From positions 1 to 42,325 of the forward strand of contig JACRCS010000049.1 of the NCBI GenBank assembly GCA_016218905.1: a stretch of DNA of 42,325 nt, given 5' to 3'. Positions 17,306 through 26,295 of this stretch are shown in pieces. A model generated the notes under the pieces. That model ran no database searches. It had not been told where the DNA came from and saw only the letters and a list, made by a program, of their open reading frames with translations. The stretch comes from Deltaproteobacteria bacterium. GTDB lineage: Bacteria; Desulfobacterota_C; Deferrisomatia; Deferrisomatales; JACRMM01. A program made the position numbers and the translations under genes. Position 1 is the stretch's first letter, and every line of letters starts with the position of its first letter.

Positions 17306-18484
17306 ATGGCGAACCGGGTCTATCTCGTCAGCGCGGTGCGCACTCCCATCGGGGACTTTGGCGGCGCGCTGCGCGACCTGAAGCCCCTCGACCTCGTCCA
17401 GCCCGTGCTGCGGGACGCCCTCGGACGCGCCGGGGTCGAACCGGCCCAGGTGAGCCAAGTGGTGCTCGGAAGCTGCCTCTCGCCTCTCGACCAGAACATC
17501 GCACGGATCGCGAGCCTCCTCCTCGGCCTCCCCTATGAAGTTCCCGGCTACACCGTCAACTGTGCGTGCTCCTCCGGGATGCAGGCCGTGATCCTCGGCG
17601 TGAGCGCCATCCGCCAAAGGACCGCGGACGTCGTGGTCGCCGGCGGGGTCGAGTCCATGAGCAACGCTCCCTACATCCTCGAGAGCGCTCGTTGGGGGCA
17701 GCGCCTGCGACACCTGGAGGGCATCGACCTCCTCTGGCGGGGCATGCAGGAGTACCCGGTGGGCGGCGGGATGGGGCTCGCCGCCGAGCGTCTGGCCGAG
17801 CGCTACGGTCTGGGGCGGGAGGAGCTCGACGAGCTCTCCGCCTACAGCCACGCGCGCGCCCTGCGGGCGACGAGAGAGGGCCGGTTCGGCAGGGAGCTCC
17901 TGCCCCTTGAGGTCCCCGAGGGTCGCCGCACCCGCCGGGTAGAGGTCGACGAGCACCCTCGGGAGGACGCCACGGCAGAGGCCCTCGCGCGGCTCAAACC
18001 GGCGTTCCGCCCCGACGGGGTGGTGACCGCGGGAAACGCCTCCGGGATGAACGACGGCGCGGCCGCGGTGGTGCTCGCGTCCGAGGAGCGCGTCCGGGAG
18101 CTCGGCCTGCGCGTCCTCGCCGAGGTCAAGGCCCACGCGCTCACCGCGGTGGATCCGCATCTCGTCGGCATCGCCGCCGTGCCCGCGGTGCGGTCGGTTC
18201 TCGCCCAGGCGGGCCTGACGCTCCGGGACATCGATCTTCTCGAGATCAACGAGGCGTTCGCGTCCTTCTATCTCGCCTGTGAGAAGGAACTCGGGCTCGA
18301 TCGGGAGCGCACGAACGTGAACGGCAGCGGCATCTCCCTCGGCCACCCCGTCGGCGCCACGGGCTGCCGCCTCATCGGCCCGCTGGACCACGAGCTGGAC
18401 CGGCAGGGCGCCCGCCGGGGCGTCGCGGCGCTCTGCGCGGGCGGCGGCGTGGGGACGGCGGTGCTCCTGGAGAGGGAGAGCTAG
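17306..18484 (+). CDS. Acetyl-CoA acetyltransferase (thiolase)
   Basis: 392-residue type II thiolase that cleaves 3-oxoacyl-CoA or condenses acetyl-CoA. All catalytic elements are visible: the nucleophilic Cys in NCACSSGMQA, NEAFA, the His in NGSGISLGHPVGATG, and the second Cys in CAGGGVGTAVL. ATG 17306 follows AGGAAGGGAG. Its TAG stop (18482-18484) is in the same frame as the LivF gene that begins almost immediately after, so the end of this gene also carries the LivF ribosome site (GGAGAGGGAGAG). Confidence 0.94.
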   Translation: MANRVYLVSAVRTPIGDFGGALRDLKPLDLVQPVLRDALGRAGVEPAQVSQVVLGSCLSPLDQNIARIASLLLGLPYEVPGYTVNCACSSGMQAVILGVSAIRQRTADVVVAGGVESMSNAPYILESARWGQRLRHLEGIDLLWRGMQEYPVGGGMGLAAERLAERYGLGREELDELSAYSHARALRATREGRFGRELLPLEVPEGRRTRRVEVDEHPREDATAEALARLKPAFRPDGVVTAGNASGMNDGAAAVVLASEERVRELGLRVLAEVKAHALTAVDPHLVGIAAVPAVRSVLAQAGLTLRDIDLLEINEAFASFYLACEKELGLDRERTNVNGSGISLGHPVGATGCRLIGPLDHELDRQGARRGVAALCAGGGVGTAVLLERES

Positions 18485-18487
18485 CCG

Positions 18488-19282
18488 GTTCTCGAGGTCA
18501 ACAACATCGAAGTCGTCTACAACGACGTGATCCTGGTGCTCAAGGGCATCTCGCTCCAGGTGCCCGAAAGGGGCATCGTGGCGCTCCTCGGAGCGAACGG
18601 CGCGGGGAAGACCTCGACCCTCAAGGCCATCTCCGGCCTCCTGCGGCTCCAGAACGGCGAGGTGACGGGGGGCACGGCGTCCTTTGCGGGCGTGCCCCTC
18701 CATCGCCTCGGCCCGAGCGAGGTGGTTCGGGCCGGCATCGCGCTCGTGCCGGAGGGCCGGCGGGTCTTCGCGGACCTGAACGTGGCCGAAAACCTGCTCG
18801 TGGGCGCCTACACCCGCAATGACCGTTCGGGTGTGCGGGAAGACCTCGAGCGCGTCTTCCACTACTTCCCCGTGCTCCGGGAGCGCCGTCAGCAGCGGGC
18901 GGTCTACCTCTCCGGCGGAGAGCAGCAGATGCTCGCCATCGGCCGGGCGCTCATGGCGCGGCCGAAGCTCATGATGCTCGACGAGCCTTCCCTGGGCCTC
19001 GCGCCTCTGGTGGTGCGTCACATCTTCGAGATCCTCCGCCAGATCAACGAAGAGCAGAGGACGGCCCTCCTCCTCGTGGAGCAGAACGCGCAGCTGGCGC
19101 TCGGGTTCGCCTCCTACGGCTACATCATGGAGAACGGCCGGGTCGTCCTCGATGGCCCCTGCGAAGCCCTGATGCGGAACGCCGACGTGAAGGAGTTCTA
19201 CCTGGGGGTGACCGATAAGGCGAAGAAGAAGAGCTTCGCCGACGTGAAACACTACAAGCGCCGCAAGCGCTGGCTGTCCTGA
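18488..19282 (+). CDS. livF: Branched-chain amino acid-type ABC transporter ATPase LivF, non-canonical start
   Basis: Cytoplasmic ATPase of a Liv-type importer. Motifs: Walker A LLGANGAGKTS, signature YLSGGEQQMLAIGRAL, Walker B LMMLDEPSLGLAP, and the LivF-typical end VKEFYLGV plus a basic tail. The conserved N-terminus LEVNNIEVVYNDVILVLKG is encoded from 18491, but the codon where the initiator should be is GTT at 18488, correctly spaced after GGAGAGGGAG and two codons after the in-frame thiolase stop. The first standard start is GTG 18527, which would remove 13 residues including the first strand and the aromatic A-loop. I report the homology-based extent; the true start may be 18527, or GTT may be a mutated or misread GTG. 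Confidence 0.85.
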   Translation, partial: VLEVNNIEVVYNDVILVLKGISLQVPERGIVALLGANGAGKTSTLKAISGLLRLQNGEVTGGTASFAGVPLHRLGPSEVVRAGIALVPEGRRVFADLNVAENLLVGAYTRNDRSGVREDLERVFHYFPVLRERRQQRAVYLSGGEQQMLAIGRALMARPKLMMLDEPSLGLAPLVVRHIFEILRQINEEQRTALLLVEQNAQLALGFASYGYIMENGRVVLDGPCEALMRNADVKEFYLGVTDKAKKKSFADVKHYKRRKRWLS

Positions 19283-19289
19283 GGCGGAC

Positions 19290-20063
19290 GTGGCCCAGCT
19301 CGAGATCGACGACCTCACGCTGAACTTCGGGGGCATCTGCGCCCTGAGCGGCGTGAACCTGTCCGTAGCCGAAGGTCGGATCCACGCCCTCATCGGTCCC
19401 AACGGCGCCGGCAAGACGTCGCTCTTCAACGTGGTGAGCGGCATCTACCAGGCGAGCAGGGGTTCGATCTGCTTCGAGGGGAAGCCCACGACCGGCCTGA
19501 AGCCCCATCGGATCGCTGCCCTGGGGATCGCCCGAACGTTTCAAAACATCGAACTCTTCAAGCACATGACGGTGATCGAGAACCTGCTTCTCGGCCGCCA
19601 CCTGCACATGCGCACAGGGCCCGTCTCGGCCGCGCTCTTCTACGGGCGGGCCCTCCGGGAGGAGCTCCGCCACCGGGCGAAGGTGGAGGAGATCGTCGAG
19701 TTCCTGGAGATCGAGGGCTACCGGAAGCAGGCCGTCGGCGCACTGCCTTACGGCATCCAGAAGCGGGTGGAGATCGGCCGCGCCCTGGCGGTCGAACCGA
19801 AGCTCCTCCTGCTCGACGAGCCGGTGGCGGGGATGAACCAGGAGGAGACCGAGGACATCACCCGCTTCGTCCTCGACGTGAACGAGGAGTTGGGGGTGAC
19901 GGTGCTCCTCGTCGAGCACGACATGGGCGTCGTCATGGACATCGCCGATCGCGTCACGGTCCTGGACTTCGGGCGCGTGATCTCCGATGGCACGCCCGGC
20001 GAGGTGCAGGCGGACCCGGCGGTGGTCCAGGCGTACCTGGGGGAGCCCGGCAGTGACCGGTAG
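19290..20063 (+). CDS. livG: Branched-chain amino acid-type ABC transporter ATPase LivG
   Basis: 257-residue partner ATPase of LivF, starting at GTG 19290, 7 bases after the livF stop. Walker A is LIGPNGAGKTS; the signature is the LivG-type variant LPYGIQKRVEIGRAL; Walker B is LLLLDEPVAGMN, and the H-loop is LLVEHDMGVVMDIADR. The long insert between Walker A and signature (LFYGRALREELRHRAKVEEI) is usual for LivG. The next gene starts inside its 3' end. Confidence 0.93.
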   Translation: MAQLEIDDLTLNFGGICALSGVNLSVAEGRIHALIGPNGAGKTSLFNVVSGIYQASRGSICFEGKPTTGLKPHRIAALGIARTFQNIELFKHMTVIENLLLGRHLHMRTGPVSAALFYGRALREELRHRAKVEEIVEFLEIEGYRKQAVGALPYGIQKRVEIGRALAVEPKLLLLDEPVAGMNQEETEDITRFVLDVNEELGVTVLLVEHDMGVVMDIADRVTVLDFGRVISDGTPGEVQADPAVVQAYLGEPGSDR

Positions 20064-21879
20064 CCGTCGTTGCGAGCCCGCTGCGGCCACCCTCCCCAAG
20101 CTCTTCGGCGGCAACGTGGCGCGGTACGGAGAACGGGTAGCCCTGCGGGAGAAGAGCCTCGGGATCTGGCAGAGGGTCTCCTGGAACGCCTACTGGGCCC
20201 ACGTCCGGGACTTCGCCCTGGGGCTCCTGGAACTCGGCTTCCGGGAAGGGGACAAACTCTCCATCCTCGGGGACAACTGCCCGGAGTGGCTCTACGCCGA
20301 TCTCGCTACGCAGTCCCTGCGCGGCGTCTCGGTGGGCGTCTACCCGACGAACGTGGCCGTGCAGGTGCGCTACGTCCTCTCCAACTCGGAGTCACGCTTC
20401 GTGGTCTGCCGGGATCAGGAGCAGGTGGACAAGGTGCTCGAAGTGCTCGAGGAGCTGCCGCTCCTCGTGCGGATCATCTACATCGACAAGAAGGGGCTGC
20501 GCAGGTATCGGGAACCGAAGCTGATGAGCTTCGCGGAGGTCCAGGCGCTGGGGCGCGCCCTGCACGAGCGCGAGCCGGAGCTCTTCGACAGCCGCGTCGC
20601 GCAGACCCGGCCCGAGGATACCGCGATCCTCGTCTACACCTCCGGGACCACCGGCGACCCCAAGGGAGCCATGATCTCCCACCGCAACATGGTGTCGATG
20701 GTGGACGGGCTCTCCGAAGTCGTCCGCTTCCGGTCCAGGGACTCCTTCGTCTCGGCCCTGCCGCTCTGTCACATCGCCGAGCGGATGTTCTCCCTCATCT
20801 TCCCCCTCTACGCCGGCTGCACCGTCAACTTCGCCGAGAGCGTGCAGACGCTCCAGGCGGACCTCCGCGAGATCTCGCCGACCGTCTTCCTGACGGTGCC
20901 GCGGATCCTGGAGAAGATGCACTCCGACGTGGTCATCCGGATCAAAAACGCCTTCTGCGTGAAGCGCTGGGTCTACCGGGTCTTCATGCCCGTGGGCGCG
21001 AAGGTCGCCGCCCGCAGGCTCGCCGGCCGAAACCCGGGTCTCTTCTGGCTGGCCCTCTACGGGCTCGGGTACCTGGCGCTCTTCCGCGCCCTGCGCAACC
21101 GGCTGGGCCTCCTCGACTGCACGTTCGCGGCGAGCGGGGCCGCGCCGCTCTCCCACGAGCTCCTGGCCTTCTACCACGCGGTCGGGGTGCCGGTGCGGGA
21201 GGGGTATGGGATGACGGAGTCGACCGGGATCTCCTTCATGCCCCGGGACGGGGAGACCCGGGTCGGGCGGGTGGGGAGGACGATCCCCGGGGTCGAGTTC
21301 AGGCTCGCGGAAGACGGGGAGATCCTGCTCCGGGGCGCCCCCGTGTTTCAGGGGTACTACCGGAACCCGGAGGCGACGGCCGCCGCCTTTACCGAGGACG
21401 GCTGGCTCAAGACCGGGGACATCGGCGCGGTCGCCGGAGACGGGCAGCTCCAGATCGTCGACCGGAAGAAGGACCTGATCATCAACGCCGCGGGCAAGAA
21501 CATCGCCCCCTCCGAGATCGAGAACAAGCTGAAGTTCAGCCCGTACATCAAGGAAGCCATCGTCATCGGAGACCGACGGAGGTACCTGGTCGCGCTGATC
21601 CAGCTCGAGCTCGACACGGTCTCCGACTGGGCCCAGGAGCGGGGGGTGCCCTACACGAATTACAGGAGCCTGGCCGAGAACCCGAGCGTGTACGAGCTGA
21701 TTCGGGAAGAAGTGGACCGGGTCAACGGCCAGCTCGCCCGAGTGGAGAACGTCCGCAAGTTCGCCCTGCTGACCAAGGAGCTCGACCAGGACGACGAGGA
21801 GGTCACCGCGACGATGAAGGTGCGTCGCAAGGTGATCGCGCAGAAGTTCGCGGACGTGATCGAGGGACTCTACGCCTAG
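20053..21879 (+). CDS. AMP-forming long-chain acyl-CoA synthetase (FadD type)
   Basis: 608-residue adenylate-forming ligase that activates carboxylic acids to CoA thioesters. The AMP-binding signature is ILVYTSGTTGDPKGAMISH; later motifs are GYGMTESTG, DGWLKTGDIG and DRKKDLIINAAGKNIAPSEIE. The length and the long insertion (VYRVFMPVGAKVAARRLAGR) fit the bacterial long-chain FAA1-like group. GTG 20053 is selected: it lies 7 bases after GGGGGAG and overlaps the last 11 bases of livG. Acyl-CoA ligase genes inserted in Liv clusters usually imply that the transporter imports a carboxylate that is then thioesterified (inference). Confidence 0.9.
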   Translation: MTGSRRCEPAAATLPKLFGGNVARYGERVALREKSLGIWQRVSWNAYWAHVRDFALGLLELGFREGDKLSILGDNCPEWLYADLATQSLRGVSVGVYPTNVAVQVRYVLSNSESRFVVCRDQEQVDKVLEVLEELPLLVRIIYIDKKGLRRYREPKLMSFAEVQALGRALHEREPELFDSRVAQTRPEDTAILVYTSGTTGDPKGAMISHRNMVSMVDGLSEVVRFRSRDSFVSALPLCHIAERMFSLIFPLYAGCTVNFAESVQTLQADLREISPTVFLTVPRILEKMHSDVVIRIKNAFCVKRWVYRVFMPVGAKVAARRLAGRNPGLFWLALYGLGYLALFRALRNRLGLLDCTFAASGAAPLSHELLAFYHAVGVPVREGYGMTESTGISFMPRDGETRVGRVGRTIPGVEFRLAEDGEILLRGAPVFQGYYRNPEATAAAFTEDGWLKTGDIGAVAGDGQLQIVDRKKDLIINAAGKNIAPSEIENKLKFSPYIKEAIVIGDRRRYLVALIQLELDTVSDWAQERGVPYTNYRSLAENPSVYELIREEVDRVNGQLARVENVRKFALLTKELDQDDEEVTATMKVRRKVIAQKFADVIEGLYA

Positions 21880-21923
21880 CGTCCCTTTTGGAAAGTCCTC
21901 GTCTGCCATTCAGCCCCTGCGAT

Positions 21924-22056
21924 GGCCGAACGGCGCTGATTCGTCGCCATTCGGCCTGCTGGTTGCGATGCACGAACTGACCGGACGGGACACCAGGGGC
22001 CCGTCCGGTCCGAAGGGGACACTGGTACGCAGGGGCGGCCGGACCCGAGAGCCGCC
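21924..22056 (+). promoter_or_regulatory. Structured leader: three consecutive hairpins before livH
   Basis: Hairpin 1: GGCCGAA-C-GGCG (21924-21935) with CGCC-A-TTCGGCC (21945-21956), one mismatch. Hairpin 2: GACCGGACGGG (21979-21989) with CCCGTCCGGTC (22000-22010), 11 perfect pairs. Hairpin 3: GGCGGC (22034-22039) with GCCGCC (22051-22056), extendable by ACTGG/CCAGT at 22021-22025 and 22055-22059. They fill the 189-base gap after the ligase gene; the last ends just before the livH ribosome site. An attenuator, RNA-stability element or partial terminator is possible; no known riboswitch class was recognised. Confidence 0.45.
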
Positions 22057-22068
22057 AGTGGAGGTCCA

Positions 22069-22965
22069 TTGCACAGCCCCGCCACCTATTTCTTTGAGCT
22101 CCTCTTGAGCGGCCTCGCGTCCGGGAGTCTCTACGCGCTCATCGCGCTCGGCTTCGTGCTCATCTACAAGGGGACGGGGATCATGAACTTCGCCCAGGGC
22201 GAAGTGATCATGGTGCCGGCCCTGCTCGCGTTCTTCCTCATCACGCGCTTCGGCCTGAGCGTCTGGGCTGCGTGTCTCATCGCCGTCGCGAGCGCGTTCC
22301 TGCTCGGCCTCCTGACCGAGCGCCTGATCCTCCGGCCCATGCTGGGCGAGCCCGTCTTCTCGGTCGTCATGGTCACCATCGGGCTCAGCATCTTCCTCCG
22401 CGGGGTCGCCGGGATCTTCTTCGGGCACGAGAACAAGGTCTTTCCGAGTCCCTTCCCCGCGGAGCCCCTCCGGATGGGGCCGGTGGTGCTCTCCCATACC
22501 CAGCTCTGGACCATGGCGGTCGCGTTCGGCCTCATGCTGCTCTTCCTGCTCTTCTTCCGGACCTCCCGGGTGGGCCTCGCCATGCGCGCGACCGCGAACG
22601 ACCAGCACACCGCCTGTCTCATGGGGATCAGCATCGAGAGGGTCTTCGCCCTCACCTGGGGGCTCTCCTTCGCGATCGCGGGCCTCGCAGGGATCTTCCT
22701 CGCCAACGTGATGGTGCTCAACGTGGGACTCACGGCCGCAGCCGTGAGCGCCTTTCCGGCCGTCGTGCTCGGAGGGCTCGAGAGCATCCCGGGCGCGATC
22801 CTCGGCGGACTCGCCATCGGCGTCATCGAGAACCTGGCCGGCGGCTACCTGGACGAAATGCTCGGAGGAGGCGTGAAGGACGTCACCCCGTTTGTGGTCC
22901 TCTTCCTGATCCTGATGGTCCGGCCCTACGGCCTCTTCGGCCAGAAGGAAGTGGAGCGAGTGTGA
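22069..22965 (+). CDS. livH: Branched-chain amino acid-type ABC transporter permease LivH
   Basis: 298-residue inner-membrane permease with about eight hydrophobic segments. The LivH hallmarks are GLASGSLYALIALGFVLIYKGTGIMNFAQGE near the N-terminus, MRATANDQHTACLMGI in the cytoplasmic coupling loop, and AVVLGGLESIPGAILGG. The start is TTG 22069, 4 bases after GGAGG, rather close but without a better option in frame. The stop shares a base with livM (TGATG). Confidence 0.93.
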   Translation: MHSPATYFFELLLSGLASGSLYALIALGFVLIYKGTGIMNFAQGEVIMVPALLAFFLITRFGLSVWAACLIAVASAFLLGLLTERLILRPMLGEPVFSVVMVTIGLSIFLRGVAGIFFGHENKVFPSPFPAEPLRMGPVVLSHTQLWTMAVAFGLMLLFLLFFRTSRVGLAMRATANDQHTACLMGISIERVFALTWGLSFAIAGLAGIFLANVMVLNVGLTAAAVSAFPAVVLGGLESIPGAILGGLAIGVIENLAGGYLDEMLGGGVKDVTPFVVLFLILMVRPYGLFGQKEVERV

Positions 22966-24017
22966 TGGCGATCCGGAGCCGGACGTTCTGCGAGACGTAC
23001 GCCGAAGATCTCCAGCTCGTCCGCACGATCTGGGCCCGCTTCTGGCTGGGCGTGCTCCTCGCGGTCCTGCTCGGGCTGCCGTTCCTGGGGGGCGCGTACC
23101 CCGTCTACCTCGCGAACCTCTCCTGCATCGCCATCGTCGGCGCCCTCGGCCTGAACATCCTCACCGGCTTCACCGGCCAGATCTCCCTGGGTCACTCGGC
23201 GTTCCTCGCCCTGGGGGCGTACACGACGGCGCTCCTGGCCAAACGGTTCGGCCTCCCCTTCTGGTTGCTCCTCCCGGCCTCGGGAGGCGTCGCCGCCGTC
23301 GCCGGGATCGCCGTGGGTCTGCCCTGCCTGCGGCTGAAGGGGCTCTACCTCGCGATGGCGACGATGGCCTTCGGCGTGGTCGTGGACCACCTGGTGATCA
23401 CGTGGTCGTCCCTCACCGGCGGAGTGAGAGGGCTCCAGGTCTCGCCCCCGGACCTCTTCGGTCACGCCCTCGAGGGAGACACGAAGATCTACTTCTTTTT
23501 GGTGAGCGTGACGGCTGTCATGCTCGTCGCGGCCAAGAACATCGTGCGCACGAGGGTGGGCCGGGCCTTCGTGGCGATCCGCGATCGAGACGTGGCGGCC
23601 GAGGCGCTCGGCGTCAACCTGACGGCCTACAAGGTACTGGCGTTCGCGATCGGCTCCTTCTACGCGGGCGTGGCGGGCGGCCTCTACGCCTACACCCTCG
23701 GCTACATCCAGCCCGAGCACTTCACGTTCCTGCTCTCGGTCGAGTACATCGCCATGAACATCGTCGGAGGGCTCGGAAGCGTGCTCGGCTCGGTCCTGGG
23801 CGCCGTCTTCATCGTCTGCGCGCCCGAGGCCATCAAGGCGCTCGCCCAGGCGCTCGAGGCGGTCCTCCCGTCGGTCCTGGGCCAGTACAACGAGGAGTGG
23901 AACATCGCCGCCTTCGGTCTCCTGATCATGCTCTTCCTGATCTTCGAGCCCGGCGGCTTGAACGCTATCTGGGGCCGGGTCAGGGTCGGGTTCCGGAATT
24001 GGCCCTTCACGTACTGA
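22965..24017 (+). CDS. livM: Branched-chain amino acid-type ABC transporter permease LivM
   Basis: 350-residue permease forming the membrane dimer with LivH. Family blocks: LNILTGFTGQISLGHSAFLALGAYTTALL, YLAMATMAFGVVVDHL, and the coupling loop VGRAFVAIRDRDVAAEALGVNLTAYK. ATG 22965 overlaps the livH stop by one base; the reading frame upstream of it lies over livH and is not coding. About nine membrane segments are visible. Confidence 0.93.
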   Translation: MAIRSRTFCETYAEDLQLVRTIWARFWLGVLLAVLLGLPFLGGAYPVYLANLSCIAIVGALGLNILTGFTGQISLGHSAFLALGAYTTALLAKRFGLPFWLLLPASGGVAAVAGIAVGLPCLRLKGLYLAMATMAFGVVVDHLVITWSSLTGGVRGLQVSPPDLFGHALEGDTKIYFFLVSVTAVMLVAAKNIVRTRVGRAFVAIRDRDVAAEALGVNLTAYKVLAFAIGSFYAGVAGGLYAYTLGYIQPEHFTFLLSVEYIAMNIVGGLGSVLGSVLGAVFIVCAPEAIKALAQALEAVLPSVLGQYNEEWNIAAFGLLIMLFLIFEPGGLNAIWGRVRVGFRNWPFTY

Positions 24018-24035
24018 GGCGAAGCCGCCCGCGCC

Positions 24036-24051
24036 AGGGGCCGCGGCCCCT
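24036..24051 (+). terminator. Perfect GC palindrome after livM
   Basis: AGGGGCCGCGGCCCCT is fully self-complementary over 16 bases and lies 18 bases after the livM stop in the 142-base gap before livK. A weak terminator or processing hairpin is possible; there is no T-run. Confidence 0.3.
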
Positions 24052-24159
24052 CGATCTTCGGCGGGAAACGCTCACCCCAACAGGAGGAGGATCAGCTCGA
24101 AGCTTCGAAGCACGTGGACTTCCAACAGTCAACGGCGAACAGCTCGCAAAGGAGAAGCC

Positions 24160-25353
24160 ATGGGACGGACGAGATCGGGTTGGACCGCTTGGGCCGGCGC
24201 CTTCGTGCTGGCCGCTCTCCTCGGAACGGGCGCCGCCTGGGCCGCGGGCCGGGGAGTCACCGACACGACGATCAAGATCGGGCTCGTCATGTGCAAGACC
24301 GGACCCGTGGCGACCCTGGGCGAACCCAACGGGCAGGGGCTGTTGGACTACTTCGCGTGGGTCAACGAGCAGGGCGGGATCAACGGCCGAAAGGTGGAGG
24401 TGATCTGGGAGGACGACGAGTTCCAGGCGCCCAAGTCCGTCGCCGCCGTGAAGAAGCTGATGACGCGCGACGAGGTGCTGACGATCATCACCACCGGCGG
24501 CACCAACCAGACCGTCGCCAACCTCGAGAACATCAAGAACTACAAGATCAGCAACATCCCCAACGCCCTCGCCGACGAGTTCTTCAACCCCGTGAACCCG
24601 TACATCTTCGCCATGGGGGCCACCTACGAGGCCCAGTACGAGGCGATCGTCGACTACATCGCGGACGACCTGAAGCTCAAGGACCCGCGCATCGGCGTCG
24701 TCTACGCGAAGAAGGAGTACGGGATGGTGGGGCTGGAGGCCATCAAGAAGCGGGCCGCCAAGTACAAGCTCCCGGTGGTCGCCGAGCTGGTCCTCCCCAC
24801 GGGCGCCGTCGACGCGAGCTCCCAGGTCCTGGCGCTCCAGAAGGAGAGGGCGAACATCGTGATCACCTGCGATGTGCTTCCGCCGGTGGTCTCCTTCCTG
24901 AAGACTGCCCAAAAGTACAACTACTCGCCGGTCGTCTTCGGGTTCAACTGGGCCACCGACGACGCCCTTGTGAAGATGTGCGGCGAGGGGGCCAAGAACT
25001 TCATCGGCGTCAACTTTGTCGGCGGCTGGTTCGAGGACCTGCCGGGGACGAAGCTCGCCCGGGAGATCGCGCAGAAGTACGGCCGCAAACCGGGGCTCAC
25101 GTCGCTCTACATCAACGGCATCGGCGTCTCCTGGCTCTTCACCGAGGCCATGAAGCGGGCGGGGAAAGACCTGACCCCCGAGTCCCTCCAGGCCGCCCTC
25201 GAGACCCTCAGGGGCTACGAGACCGGCGGCATCTTCCCGCCGGTCTCGTACACCTCCGCGAGCCACGCCCCGCCGCAGATGGTCAAGTTCTTCAAGGCCG
25301 ACGTGCCGAACGGTCGATTCGTGCCGCTGACCGGCTGGCGCAAGCCGAAGTAG
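24160..25353 (+). CDS. livK: Liv-type ABC transporter substrate-binding protein
   Basis: 397-residue periplasmic binding protein with a clear signal peptide (hydrophobic core WAGAFVLAALLGTG, cleavage after AWA). The mature protein begins RGVTDTTIKIGLVMCKTGPVA, the usual type I start, and has the FAWVNEQGGINGRKVEVIWEDD block. It follows livHM and is presumably the ligand receptor for that permease. The retained family resemblance to the protein at 2010-3206 is only moderate, so the two probably bind different ligands. GGAG precedes ATG 24160. Confidence 0.92.
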   Translation: MGRTRSGWTAWAGAFVLAALLGTGAAWAAGRGVTDTTIKIGLVMCKTGPVATLGEPNGQGLLDYFAWVNEQGGINGRKVEVIWEDDEFQAPKSVAAVKKLMTRDEVLTIITTGGTNQTVANLENIKNYKISNIPNALADEFFNPVNPYIFAMGATYEAQYEAIVDYIADDLKLKDPRIGVVYAKKEYGMVGLEAIKKRAAKYKLPVVAELVLPTGAVDASSQVLALQKERANIVITCDVLPPVVSFLKTAQKYNYSPVVFGFNWATDDALVKMCGEGAKNFIGVNFVGGWFEDLPGTKLAREIAQKYGRKPGLTSLYINGIGVSWLFTEAMKRAGKDLTPESLQAALETLRGYETGGIFPPVSYTSASHAPPQMVKFFKADVPNGRFVPLTGWRKPK

Positions 25354-25415
25354 GCGGACGGGCGTCTCGGCGGGGGGGGCGAGCCCCGCCTCCCTTCCTG
25401 CGCGAGGAGGTTTCG

Positions 25416-26270
25416 ATGGAGGAGATCCGCAAACTGGCGGTGATCGGCGCCGGACTCATGGGGACCGGCATCACCCAGGTCGCGGCCAGGGCCGGTTTCC
25501 CGGTCGCCGTCCGCGACGTGGAGCCCAGGGCCTTGGCCGGAGCCCAAGCCAAGATCCAGGCTGGCCTCGAGAAAGGCGTCCAGAAGGGGTCCCTCTCCGC
25601 GGAGGACGCGGCCTCCGCCCTCCGCCGGATCACGTTCACGACAAGCCTGGCGGACGCCCTGACCGACGCCGAATACGTCATCGAGGCGGTGCCCGAGAAC
25701 CTTGCGCTGAAGCGCGGAGTCTTCGAGGAGCTCGACCTGGCCGCCTCGCCCCGGGCGATCCTAGCGACGAACACGTCCGAGCTCCGCATCGGGTCCATCG
25801 CGAGCGCTACGGCCCGACCGGACCGCGTCATCGGCACCCACTGGTTCTACCCGGCCCCCGTGATGCGGCTCATCGAGGTGATCCGGGGGGACGCCACATC
25901 CGACAAGACCCTGGCGACGACGCTCGGGTTCTGCCGAGCCCTCGGGAAGGAGACGGTGGTCTGTCGGGACTCCCAGGGGTTCATCACGAGCCGCGCCATC
26001 TCCGCACTCCTCGTCGAGTGCCTCCGGATCCACGCGGAGGGCGTGGCGAGCATCGAGGACATCGACAAGGCCATGCGCCTCGGTTTCAACCATCCGATGG
26101 GACCCTTTCAGCTCGTCGACATGTCGGGCCTGGACGTTGTCTTCCACAACTTGGAGGGGCTCACCGAGGCCTACGGCGAGCGGTTCCGGGCCACCGCGGA
26201 GATGGCCCGGCTCGTGAAAGAGGGAAACCTGGGTCAGAAGACGGGAAGAGGTTTCTACCCCTACCGGTGA
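25416..26270 (+). CDS. 3-hydroxyacyl-CoA (3-hydroxybutyryl-CoA) dehydrogenase
   Basis: 284-residue NAD-dependent enzyme of the beta-oxidation third step. NAD motif LAVIGAGLMGTGITQVAARAG; EAVPENLALKRGVFEELD; ATNTSELRIGSIA; catalytic His-Glu block THWFYPAPVMRLIEVI; C-terminal GFNHPMGPFQLVDMSGLD and the usual end GRGFYPY. GAGGAGG precedes ATG 25416 by 5 bases. It is a textbook member, unlike the divergent relative at 8599-9612. Confidence 0.93.
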   Translation: MEEIRKLAVIGAGLMGTGITQVAARAGFPVAVRDVEPRALAGAQAKIQAGLEKGVQKGSLSAEDAASALRRITFTTSLADALTDAEYVIEAVPENLALKRGVFEELDLAASPRAILATNTSELRIGSIASATARPDRVIGTHWFYPAPVMRLIEVIRGDATSDKTLATTLGFCRALGKETVVCRDSQGFITSRAISALLVECLRIHAEGVASIEDIDKAMRLGFNHPMGPFQLVDMSGLDVVFHNLEGLTEAYGERFRATAEMARLVKEGNLGQKTGRGFYPYR

Positions 26271-26295
26271 AGCCGCGCGGGAGAGGGCGAAACGC

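Noticed and set aside
17096..19444. Minus-strand open frame of 782 codons
   Set aside because: It spans opposite the TetR end, thiolase and livF, all recognisable on the plus strand; the translation looks like no known protein.
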